From Bacteroidota bacterium (GTDB taxonomy: Bacteria; Bacteroidota; Bacteroidia; UKL13-3), in assembly GCA_027484685.1 (NCBI GenBank), contig JAIXSO010000024.1, positions 1 through 64,000 of the forward strand: DNA of 64,000 nt, in the 5' to 3' direction. The notes under the pieces are model-generated. The model made no database searches and was not told the DNA's origin. It was given only the letters and a program-made list of their open reading frames with translations. The first letter of the stretch is position 1. Every line of letters starts with the position of its first letter. The position numbers and the translations under genes were made by a program. Positions 46,209-54,016 of this stretch are shown one piece after another.

Positions 46209-47528
46209 TTAACTATTTTTAGTAAGGGTAAACACAGTAATTTCAGGTAAAATACCCACCCTACCAGGGTAGCCCAAAAAGCCAAAACCGCGGTTAACGT
46301 AAAGTTGCTGTTTATCTTCTTTGTACAAGCCAGCCCAATGTTTGTAAATGTATTGCGAAGGACTCCATTTAAAACCACCTATTTCAACACCAAACTGAAA
46401 TCCGTGTGTGTGGCCACTAAAAGTTACATCAATTTCTTTGTGTTGTTTGCTTACAATACTATCAAAATGGCTTGGATCGTGCGAAAGCAATAATTTAATT
46501 GGCACATCGGGCATATTTTTGGTTGCTTTTTCAACATCACCATATTTCTGAAAACGACCTCTATCGCCCCAATTCTCCACACCAATAATACCAATGCGTT
46601 GGTTATTTTTAGTTAGAGTAATATGTTCATTTCTTAGCAAATTCCAGCCCATATCTTTATGTGCTTTGGCTAAATCGGCAAGATTTTGAGCTTTTTCTTC
46701 ATCGTTTTTCCAAGTACTTACATAATCACCATAATCATGGTTTCCATAAACACTAAACACACCCATAGGCGCTTTTATTTCGGCAAAAATATTTTGCCAA
46801 TCGTATAATTCATCGGTTTTGCTGTTTACAATATCGCCTGTAAAAAAAACTAAATCAGGATTTTCGTCTTTTATCATTTGGATACCACGATATACAGCAT
46901 CGCGATTGGTAAAACTACCTGAGTGTATATCGCTCACTTGTAATAACTTAACGCCTTCAAAACCCGAAGGTAAATTAGGCAAGTATAATTGTACTCTGCG
47001 CACACGGTAATCGTAAGCACCTTTAAAAATACCACGAGTTAAAATAATTAAAGGCACCGCCCCCACTAATAAACCTGTGCTTGCTAAAAACTGACTACGG
47101 GTAATTTTTTCTTTTTCCTCTTCTTGTTCTTCGTGAATGTGTTCTAAGGTATCGCCTTGAGTAGGTTCAGGAATTATATTTTTTTTAGGCGCAAATGCTT
47201 TTAACCAAAACATTTTGGTAAGGCGTTTTAAATCGTCAAAAACTAAAAACAAGCAAACCACAAACTTGGAAGCATATATTGAAAAATAAAATCCATTAAA
47301 ATAAATTTTAAGCATTTTATTATCGTTTTGACCTGGAAATAAAACGCCTTGTAAAAAATAAATAATAGCTATTGTAGGGATTATCCAATACAAATAAGCA
47401 AATATTTTTCGAGTTAAAAGCGATTTATCTCTAACTAATGCTTTAATAGCCTGCCAGCTATACGAGTCGATAAGAATGGTAAATACTATAAAAAAAATTG
47501 ACAGTTTTAATTGAAAGGTTTGTATCAC
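46209..47528 (-). CDS. Membrane-bound calcineurin-like metallophosphoesterase
   Basis: A 439-residue protein. Four or so membrane helices occupy the first 110 residues and a further hydrophobic segment lies near 150-165. The catalytic domain then shows the metallophosphoesterase motifs: DIHSG, GDIVN, GNHDY, and GHTHGFQFG. This layout resembles YkuE/YaeI-type and LpxG-like lipid phosphoesterases, suggesting a membrane lipid or envelope substrate, but that is inference. A small zinc-ribbon gene follows on the same strand and mtgA diverges upstream. Confidence 0.88.
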   Translation of the reverse strand: MIQTFQLKLSIFFIVFTILIDSYSWQAIKALVRDKSLLTRKIFAYLYWIIPTIAIIYFLQGVLFPGQNDNKMLKIYFNGFYFSIYASKFVVCLFLVFDDLKRLTKMFWLKAFAPKKNIIPEPTQGDTLEHIHEEQEEEKEKITRSQFLASTGLLVGAVPLIILTRGIFKGAYDYRVRRVQLYLPNLPSGFEGVKLLQVSDIHSGSFTNRDAVYRGIQMIKDENPDLVFFTGDIVNSKTDELYDWQNIFAEIKAPMGVFSVYGNHDYGDYVSTWKNDEEKAQNLADLAKAHKDMGWNLLRNEHITLTKNNQRIGIIGVENWGDRGRFQKYGDVEKATKNMPDVPIKLLLSHDPSHFDSIVSKQHKEIDVTFSGHTHGFQFGVEIGGFKWSPSQYIYKHWAGLYKEDKQQLYVNRGFGFLGYPGRVGILPEITVFTLTKNS

Positions 47529-47632
47529 TTAATAATTGTTATTTAAAAACAGTACAAATAAACACTGCTTTGTACATAAAACAAAAACAGATTTGATAAT
47601 GATTTTGTAAACTTGCTGCGCAATTAAATATT

Positions 47633-48370
47633 TTGAACAACAACAAACACATAAAAGCCTTAAAAGGAAAACTAATAAAACTAAAAAACTGGTTGTTAAA
47701 AGTTTTTTTACTTACTTGGCAATACAGCTTTATGCTTATTATGTTGTACCGAGTGCTGCCTGTTCCAATTACACCACTTCATGTGGTTAGACTTGTAGAG
47801 CAAATAGCTGGTAGCGATGAAGTTAGATTAAATAAATCGTGGCGCGGAATTGATTATATGGGCAATAATATGATTAAAGCAACCATAGTTGGCGAAGATT
47901 TAAAGTTTTTTGATCATTATGGTTTTGACTTTGAACAAATATACAAAGCCTTAGAAAGTAATATTAGTGGGGGCAAAAAATTAAGAGGAGCAAGTACCAT
48001 TAGCCAACAAACTGCCAAAAATTTATTTTTTACACCTAGCCGCAGTTGGATAAGAAAAGGACTAGAATTTTACGTAACCGTGGCCATAGAAGTGCTTTGG
48101 ACCAAACGTAGAATTTTAGAGGTTTATTTAAATATTATAGAAATGGGCAAAGGAATTTATGGAGCTGAAGCCGCTGCCAATTTTTATTATGAAAAATCAG
48201 CAAATGAAATGAGCAAACAAGAGGCCGCGTCTATAGTAGCTTGTTTTCCAAATCCAAGGCGTTGGACCGCAAACAAACCATCAAAGTATATTGCTAGAAA
48301 ACAATCGGTTATAGTTAGGTATATGAAATATGTAAAAATTCCTTGGCAGCAAAAAATCGAGGCTAAATAA
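47633..48370 (+). CDS. mtgA: Monofunctional peptidoglycan glycosyltransferase MtgA
   Basis: A 245-residue GT51 enzyme that polymerises lipid II into glycan strands. The start appears to be TTG: no ATG precedes the membrane helix (about 25-45, FLLTWQYSFMLIMLYRVLPV). EDLKFFDHYGFDFEQI contains the catalytic Glu, and GASTISQQTAKNLFF and EVYLNIIEMGKGIYGAEAAA are the other GT51 motifs. No transpeptidase domain follows. The gene is convergent with a small zinc-ribbon gene, 6 nt between the stops. Confidence 0.95.
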   Translation: MNNNKHIKALKGKLIKLKNWLLKVFLLTWQYSFMLIMLYRVLPVPITPLHVVRLVEQIAGSDEVRLNKSWRGIDYMGNNMIKATIVGEDLKFFDHYGFDFEQIYKALESNISGGKKLRGASTISQQTAKNLFFTPSRSWIRKGLEFYVTVAIEVLWTKRRILEVYLNIIEMGKGIYGAEAAANFYYEKSANEMSKQEAASIVACFPNPRRWTANKPSKYIARKQSVIVRYMKYVKIPWQQKIEAK

Positions 48371-48376
48371 AAAATG

Positions 48377-48700
48377 CTAAAACTTGTCTGATTCTCTGTC
48401 TTTATTTTTGGGTGCATTTTTAAGTATATAAAACTTATAATGACACTTTCGACAGTTGTATTTTTTTATTTTATCGGTAAACGAAAATTTCTTAAAAAAA
48501 TCGTTTTTCTTAATTCTTGACAAATCGGAAGTGGCTCCACAATTAGGACATTTAGCCTTAAAATTAAAAAAGTACTTTTGTGTAAAAAAAACTATAACTA
48601 ACCCCAATATAACCGGAACCAAAAAGTAAATATTATCTATTATAAATACCTCTATTGGATTTTCATCAATAGCAAGCAAAAGCTGTTTATTAAAATTCAT
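48377..48700 (-). CDS. Small membrane zinc-ribbon protein (second copy)
   Basis: ATG 48700 gives 107 residues; the track start at 48745 is a TTG. A membrane helix (IYFLVPVILGLVIVFF) precedes CPNC and CRKC, 33 residues apart. RIKKNDFFKKFSFTDKIKKYNCRKC parallels RIARGAWMKKFLKLDHLQKIWCRKC of the 45.9-kb protein, so the two are paralogues. A basic tail follows. The role is unknown. Confidence 0.68.
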   Translation of the reverse strand: MNFNKQLLLAIDENPIEVFIIDNIYFLVPVILGLVIVFFTQKYFFNFKAKCPNCGATSDLSRIKKNDFFKKFSFTDKIKKYNCRKCHYKFYILKNAPKNKDRESDKF

Positions 48701-48854
48701 TTCTGGTTTTTGTGTAGTAAAATTTTCCGCAAAATAAACAATCAAGCTTTAAGCTAAAGTTAAAAGTTATATTTTATTACAAAGTTTAGCTAAAAGTGCA
48801 GTATTTATAAAAATTTAATACAATTGAATTAAACCTTAAGGGCATATTATCATC

Positions 48855-48862
48855 TATATTTG
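48855..48862 (+). promoter_or_regulatory. Candidate -7 element of the TonB-receptor-like gene
   Basis: TATATTTG matches TAnnTTTG exactly, 17 nt before the ATG. The nearest upstream TTG is 28 nt away, longer than usual. Confidence 0.4.
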
Positions 48863-48879
48863 CCAGCTATTTTTAAAAC

Positions 48880-51723
48880 ATGCTTATAAAATTTATAAAA
48901 CACCCTGCTTCTTTTTTGTTAATTTTCTTTTTTGTTTCCATAAACGTTTTGGCTCAACAAGCACAATTAGTTAAAGGACAAATAATTAATAAAAAAACAA
49001 AAGAGTCATTATTAGGTGTGGTAGTTACCGCTATTAGTAAGCAAGATAGTACTTACAGAAAAAACGCAAGTACCGATAATGCAGGAAACTTTATAATAAC
49101 TAACTTAAAATATGGCGATTATAAAATAAGAGTAACTTATGTTGGCTTTACTAAATTAGAGTTTACAACCAAAATAAATGCTGAAACAGAAAACCTTGGT
49201 TCTATTGGAATAGAACAAAGCAATAGTCAGTTAAAAGATTTAACTATTTCGGAAAAAGCCATTCGCTCGCAGCAAAAAGGCGATACTACTGAATACAATG
49301 CCAACGCTTTTAAAACCAATCCTGACGCCAATGTGCAAGATTTGGTAACCAAAATGCCTGGCATTACTGTTGAAAACGGAACGGTAAAAGCACAAGGCGA
49401 AAATGTGCAAAAAATTACCATTGATGGAAAAGAATTTTTTGGAGACGATGTTGCCCTTGCGCTCAAAAATTTACCTGCCGAGGTAGTTGATAAAATTCAA
49501 GTTTTTGATAGACAAAGCGACCAAGCTCAATTTACAGGTTTTAACGATGGCAACACAGTAAAAGCCATTAACATTACTACCAAATCGGGCAAAAGTAATG
49601 GTGTTTTTGGACGCGTATATGCAGGCGGAGGAACAGATGAAAGATACAGTGCTGGTGGAAATTTAAACTTTTTTAAAGGCAAACAGCGTATTTCGGTTTT
49701 AGGATTGAGCAATAATATAAACCAACAAAACTTTGGCTCGCAAGATTTACTTGGCTTGGCCAATACTGGCAATCAAGGCCGCGGAGGTATGGGTGGTAGA
49801 GGTTTTGGTGGTGGTGGATTTGGTGGTGGAATGGGCGGAATGGGCGGTGGAAACCCAAGCAATAATTTTTTAGTTGGAAACCAAGGAGGTATAAATACCA
49901 GCAACTCAGGTGGTATTAACTTTAGCGATACTTGGGGTAAAAAAATAAATGTAACCGGAAGTTACTTTTTTAACCAAACCGATAATACTACCAATAGTCA
50001 ATTGCAACGCATTACCATACTTAATGGTGGCACTAGCCAATTTTTTAACCAAAATAGTATAAACACCAGCAGTAACCAAAACCACAGGTTTAACGTAAGG
50101 TTAGAATACAATTTGGATAGCAATAATGCCATTATACTTACACCTAAATTAAGTTTTCAAGATAATGGTTCGGTAAGTAATATTTTAGGAAGTAATATAT
50201 TTAACAGCATTTTATTAAATAATACCAATACCAACAATACAAGCAAAAACAGTGGAGTGAGTTTGAATAACAATATTTTATTTCGCCATAAATTTGCTAA
50301 ACAAGGGCGCACTATTTCATTCAATTTAGGAACCGATATAAACGATAAAAACGGCAGCAGTACTTTAATAGCCAATAACCGTTACTTTACTCCTACAGAC
50401 TCTACTGCTTTAATAGACCAAAGGACTATTACTACAGGCAACACAATAACTCACTCAGGTGCTATTAATTATACGGAACAGATAAGTAAAAATGGTATGT
50501 TGATGTTAAACTACTCGCCTTCGTACACCATTAACAGCAATAACAAAGAAACCAATAATAAAGATACTGCTAATAAAGAATACAATTTATTTAGCAATAC
50601 CTTATCGAGCAATTTTGAAAATACGGTAAATACCCAACGCGGAGGTTTAAATTACCGACTAAAAATAGGCGAAAAAGCTAATTTTATGGTGGGAGCTAAT
50701 TACCAATATGTATTACTAGAAGGAGTTCAAAAAACGCCAACTGATTTTAAAGTTCAAAAAACATTTAACAATATTTTGCCTGGGGCTATGTTTAGCTACC
50801 AATTTAACAAAAAAAGCAATATCCGTATTTTTTATAGAACCAATACCAATGCACCAAGTATTAGCCAATTACAAACCGTAATTGATAACTCAAATCCGCT
50901 AAGTTTAAGTACCGGAAATGCCGATTTGAAACAAGAATATAGCAATACTTTTGTTACCCGTTATGGTTTTTCGAATGCTGATAAAGGAAAAACTTTTTAT
51001 GTATTTATAAATGCCAATGCTACTCAAAATTATATTGGTAATACTACTTATACAGCCCGCGATAGCAGCGAAAATGTTAATGGAGTTATCTTAACCAGAG
51101 GCTCACAACTGAGCAAACCCGAAAACTTTGATGGTTATTATAACCTAAGCAGTTTTTTAACTTATGGCTTTCCGGTAAAAAAACTTAAAAGCAATTTAAA
51201 CCTAAACTTAGGTACTACTTACAGCCGCATACCCAGTAAAATTAATAATTTAACCAATTTTGCCAATACTTATGTTATTACTTCGGGGTTTGCACTAGGT
51301 AGTAATATCAGCGAAAAGGTTGACTTTTCGGTATCGTACACTGCATTTTACAATATTGTAGAAAACACCATCAATGCTAGGCTGAACAATAATTATTTTT
51401 ACCAAATTAGTTCGGCTAAGTTAAATTTATTGCCTTGGAAAGGACTTGTGTTTAGAACAGAAATTACCAATACTTATTACACAGGTTTGGGCAGCGGTTT
51501 TGACCAAAATTTCTTTTTATGGAATGGTGGTATTGGTTATAAATTCTTAAAAAACAATGCTGCTGAACTGATGCTGAATACCTTTGATTTTTTAAACCAA
51601 AATAATAATATAAGCCGCACCGTATCGGGCAATTTTATTGAAGATAACAGAACACAAGTAATTAACAGATACTTTATGTTGGTATTTACTTACAATATCA
51701 GAAGTTTTAAGGGCGGAAGGTAG
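48880..51723 (+). CDS. TonB-dependent-receptor-like outer-membrane protein
   Basis: A 947-residue protein. The signal peptide ends SINVLAQQ. A carboxypeptidase-regulatory-like domain (residues about 25-115, LVKGQIINKKTKESLLGVVV) is followed by a plug-like domain with VQDLVTKMPGITVENG and KITIDGKEFFGDDVALALKNLP. A glycine-rich loop (GRGGMGGRGFGGGGFGGG...) lies at about 298-325. The remaining 600 residues are barrel strands ending RYFMLVFTYNIRSF. No SusD partner is adjacent, so glycan uptake is not implied. The substrate is unknown. Confidence 0.88.
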   Translation: MLIKFIKHPASFLLIFFFVSINVLAQQAQLVKGQIINKKTKESLLGVVVTAISKQDSTYRKNASTDNAGNFIITNLKYGDYKIRVTYVGFTKLEFTTKINAETENLGSIGIEQSNSQLKDLTISEKAIRSQQKGDTTEYNANAFKTNPDANVQDLVTKMPGITVENGTVKAQGENVQKITIDGKEFFGDDVALALKNLPAEVVDKIQVFDRQSDQAQFTGFNDGNTVKAINITTKSGKSNGVFGRVYAGGGTDERYSAGGNLNFFKGKQRISVLGLSNNINQQNFGSQDLLGLANTGNQGRGGMGGRGFGGGGFGGGMGGMGGGNPSNNFLVGNQGGINTSNSGGINFSDTWGKKINVTGSYFFNQTDNTTNSQLQRITILNGGTSQFFNQNSINTSSNQNHRFNVRLEYNLDSNNAIILTPKLSFQDNGSVSNILGSNIFNSILLNNTNTNNTSKNSGVSLNNNILFRHKFAKQGRTISFNLGTDINDKNGSSTLIANNRYFTPTDSTALIDQRTITTGNTITHSGAINYTEQISKNGMLMLNYSPSYTINSNNKETNNKDTANKEYNLFSNTLSSNFENTVNTQRGGLNYRLKIGEKANFMVGANYQYVLLEGVQKTPTDFKVQKTFNNILPGAMFSYQFNKKSNIRIFYRTNTNAPSISQLQTVIDNSNPLSLSTGNADLKQEYSNTFVTRYGFSNADKGKTFYVFINANATQNYIGNTTYTARDSSENVNGVILTRGSQLSKPENFDGYYNLSSFLTYGFPVKKLKSNLNLNLGTTYSRIPSKINNLTNFANTYVITSGFALGSNISEKVDFSVSYTAFYNIVENTINARLNNNYFYQISSAKLNLLPWKGLVFRTEITNTYYTGLGSGFDQNFFLWNGGIGYKFLKNNAAELMLNTFDFLNQNNNISRTVSGNFIEDNRTQVINRYFMLVFTYNIRSFKGGR

Positions 51724-51743
51724 TTGTTGGATGATTGAATTGC

Positions 51744-51960
51744 TGTCCCGATAAATCGGGAGTTGAATTGTTTTCACGCAAGGCGTGATTTAATTGGTTA
51801 ATTGCATGTTGTCAATTGCTAATTGCTTATTGCTTTTTCCCATTGCCTATTGCTTATTACTTTTTCCGTTGGCTAAAGCCGAACGGCAATTGATTTTTTG
51901 CTGATATTACATTGCTTATTGCCGCCTCGTCATGCCGCAGGCATCTTCCTTAATTAACTT
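51744..51960. repeat. Mosaic of short hairpin repeats after the TonB-receptor-like gene
   Basis: In order: palindrome TCCCGATAAATCGGGA (51746-51761), TCACGC-AAG-GCGTGA, a stretch of ATTGCTTATTGC-like units (about 51795-51865), a hairpin CCGTTGGCT...AGCCGAACGG, and a GTCATGCCGCAGGCATCTTCC piece. Each resembles a dispersed element seen elsewhere in the window. No gene is present in it. Confidence 0.7.
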
Positions 51961-52007
51961 TAACCTTTCCATTATCTTTTGAGTAATTTTTGTTTTGACT
52001 TTATATC

Positions 52008-52244
52008 TCATATACACTCATTTAAAAAATACGGTTTTCGATTGAAACAATAAGGTTTTAAGGTAGGAAAATGGACTTTTAAACTCAAACAATAGGGTTT
52101 TAAAATAAAACAATACGGTTTTGAGATAAAACAATGCCATGTTAAAGTGAAACAATGACATGTTAAGTTAAAGCAATATGGTTTTAGTTTTAAACAATAC
52201 GGTTTTAAAATAGAGAAATGGGTTTTTAAAGTTAAGCAATGCAT
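52008..52244 (-). CDS. Candidate 78-residue heptapeptide-repeat protein
   Basis: The minus frame across the 21-bp array reads MHCLTLKTHFSILKPYC... to FLNECI and stops at 52008. The 7-residue unit is about (Y/H)C(F/L)x(L)KP. Six units carry Pro here, encoded CCG, CCT, CCC, CCG, CCA and CCG, so the variable base is synonymous; Cys is TGT or TGC. The same variable base makes TAA and TAG stops on the plus strand. No signal peptide is present. I do not recognise the protein and translation is unproven; the frame could be a by-product of a DNA repeat. Confidence 0.3.
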   Translation of the reverse strand: MHCLTLKTHFSILKPYCLKLKPYCFNLTCHCFTLTWHCFISKPYCFILKPYCLSLKVHFPTLKPYCFNRKPYFLNECI

Positions 52245-52260
52245 TTTAAAACCAAACAAC
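52031..52260. repeat. 21-bp tandem array, ten full units plus a partial one
   Basis: Ten consecutive 21-bp units (52031-52240) and one 20-bp unit follow without any indel. The unit is roughly AnGGTTTTAAAAT followed by nAAACAAT; GGTTTT and AAACAAT are best kept. It is not a CRISPR because there are no separate spacers. The period equals two turns of B-DNA and seven codons. Confidence 0.9.
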
Positions 52261-52300
52261 GGCTTATGCGAGCTTTATAAAATGCGACTAGATATTTACA

Positions 52301-52344
52301 CTAAAAATCCTTTCAAGCAGAGTTATTTGAGAGGATTTTTTTCT
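52301..52344. terminator. Hairpin downstream (plus side) of the 21-bp array
   Basis: AAAAATCCTTTCAAG and TTTGAGAGGATTTTT pair with minor mismatches, followed by TTCTTG on plus and TTTTTAG on minus. It could end a plus transcript crossing the array or work both ways. Confidence 0.5.
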
Positions 52345-52466
52345 TGTAGAAACCTTATAAATTTTCCTTGAATGTATGTTAAAGAAATTTATATTCGTAA
52401 GCGACAAGTAAAAAACGAATGTTTTAAAAACTTTCGTGTATAAATGAGTTACCTGCCATTTGAAGA

Positions 52467-53210
52467 ATGAAACAGACAACTAAAATATTGACCATTCTGA
52501 CAATCTTGGTTAGTTGCACTTCAACTACTAACAAGACAGAGAATTCAACTAAAATGGTTGATTATGGTAAAATGATTGAAGAATATTTACAGAAAAAGAT
52601 AATCGAGCCAACAATAGTGTTTAATAATGACGGGCGAGAGGAGATTGATTTATTAGAGCATAAAATTAAATGGAGAGATTTAGAGAAAGGAATTGAAATA
52701 ATAGTTGACAGTCACATAATTACAACTTCAGACAAAGTAACTTCCAATGCAGTTTGGGGCTCTACCGCTGACAGTGTGAATTTTGCCAACTTCTTACAGC
52801 AAGTTAAAATTTATGAATATGACTCTTTGATTGGATTTGTCCTAACTAGTAGTCCTTGCACCGGACTTGGCTGTAGTGTGAATTATCAAATCATTTACGA
52901 CTTAAAAACAAGAAAACAGACCTACTTTGGTCGCCTTAGGACAGGATCCGAATTTGTACTTTATCACTTCAACTCAGACGAACGACTAGATTATTTAAGC
53001 AAAACATTCTATGGCAGAAATGCCAAAGGAATTGACACAACAGAATTCGTCTTATATAGTCAGACCAAAAAGGGGAACTTTGAAGAGTTTAAAGCAGATA
53101 AACAAGAAAGATTTTGGTTCAAACATATTTACACGGAGTTTCAAACTGACTTGAAGAATGAAGGATTTGAAGAAAAATGGATAGAAAAGATAAATAAAAA
53201 CAGCAGGTAA
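52467..53210 (+). CDS. Lipoprotein of unknown function
   Basis: A 247-residue protein with a lipobox (LTILVSC, Cys 17). The mature part includes VWGSTADSVNFANFLQQVKIYEYD and TSSPCTGLGCSVNYQIIYDLKTRKQTYFG, a Cys pair that could bind metal or form a disulfide. No domain is recognised. The codons use GAC and ACA more than the neighbours do, and a cassette-end-like inverted repeat starts at its stop codon, so it may have been acquired. Confidence 0.65.
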   Translation: MKQTTKILTILTILVSCTSTTNKTENSTKMVDYGKMIEEYLQKKIIEPTIVFNNDGREEIDLLEHKIKWRDLEKGIEIIVDSHIITTSDKVTSNAVWGSTADSVNFANFLQQVKIYEYDSLIGFVLTSSPCTGLGCSVNYQIIYDLKTRKQTYFGRLRTGSEFVLYHFNSDERLDYLSKTFYGRNAKGIDTTEFVLYSQTKKGNFEEFKADKQERFWFKHIYTEFQTDLKNEGFEEKWIEKINKNSR

Positions 53211-53335
53211 CAGCACCTACCCGAAAGTGGCGGTTCAGTGGTACAATAAAGCTTTGTGCATCTATCAAAGTTGCTGCTTGGTTGACAGTGAAGTGCTTCG
53301 AAATCGCCACCTTCGGGAGCTCTCAAACCGTTAGC
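53207..53335. repeat. Long inverted repeat between two lipoprotein genes, cassette-end-like
   Basis: CCCGAAAGTGGCG (53220-53232) pairs with CGCCACCTTCGGG (53305-53317), one mismatch, with a 72-nt internal part. The element starts with GTAACAGC at the stop codon and ends with CCGTTAGC. Size and imperfect pairing resemble integron attC sites, but the ends do not match RYYYAAC / GTTRRRY exactly. Confidence 0.55.
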
Positions 53336-53344
53336 ACTCATTTT

Positions 53345-53854
53345 ATGACTATAAAAACGACATTCATATTAACAATTTTAATTTTGATTTGCGGACTTAT
53401 TTCTTGCGAACCATATAATGCATCGCAAAAAGCAATAGAGAATAAATCTAACTTTTCACTTTCAATAACAACATATAATCACGCTGAACAAATATTTAAT
53501 GGCATTACCACCTATGACCTAAAAAATGACACTTTGAAAATTCACAGGTCATTTATGTTTTCAAATAAGGACACAATGTTATTTTCAAAAACAATTGACA
53601 ATAATTCCATAGAACAAATAAGGATTATACGTATTGACAATTTGAAGGACTTCTATTTCAACAATTGCATAATGGCTACAAGTGGAAATGAATATTTTAT
53701 CTCAACGACTTTCGACACAGTTAATAAGAAAATTTATCTTCATCACTACTACCACAAACAAATTGAAAGATTAATTAATGAAGTTAATAAAAATATACCA
53801 GACAATTTAAAACTTAACTATTTAACGAGTGAAACTAAACAGGACTGCAAATGA
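53345..53854 (+). CDS. Lipoprotein of unknown function
   Basis: The track starts at TTG 53282 inside the inverted repeat; ATG 53345 gives MTIKTTFILTILILICGLISC, a lipoprotein signal, and 169 residues. The mature part has short strands such as FSLSITTYNHAEQIFNGITTYDL and ends helical (KQIERLINEVNKNIPDNL). No domain is recognised. It follows the inverted repeat directly, as a cassette gene would. Confidence 0.62.
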   Translation: MTIKTTFILTILILICGLISCEPYNASQKAIENKSNFSLSITTYNHAEQIFNGITTYDLKNDTLKIHRSFMFSNKDTMLFSKTIDNNSIEQIRIIRIDNLKDFYFNNCIMATSGNEYFISTTFDTVNKKIYLHHYYHKQIERLINEVNKNIPDNLKLNYLTSETKQDCK

Positions 53855-53861
53855 AAACAAG

Positions 53862-53978
53862 TGATAACAGGCATTTGGCTAAAAGCGATTTCAGTGCTCC
53901 GCAGGTACAATTGTGGTTAATAAAACATTAGTTTTTCAATAATAGATTCTGATATGGTTTTAAAACCCAACCGTATCA
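53862..53978. repeat. Half of a cassette-end-like element plus a hairpin
   Basis: TAACAGGCATTTGGCTAAAA (from 53865) and TCAGTGCTCCGC resemble the left half of the element type seen at 53207. The matching right end is not here. A hairpin TGATATGGTT...AACCGTATCA (53950-53978) follows, without a T run. Confidence 0.4.
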
Positions 53979-54016
53979 TAAGGTACAAAATAAAAAGTTA
54001 TAAAAATCACCATTAA

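Noticed and set aside
52031-52260. CRISPR array
   Set aside because: Units are contiguous 21-mers with no distinct spacers and no cas genes are nearby.
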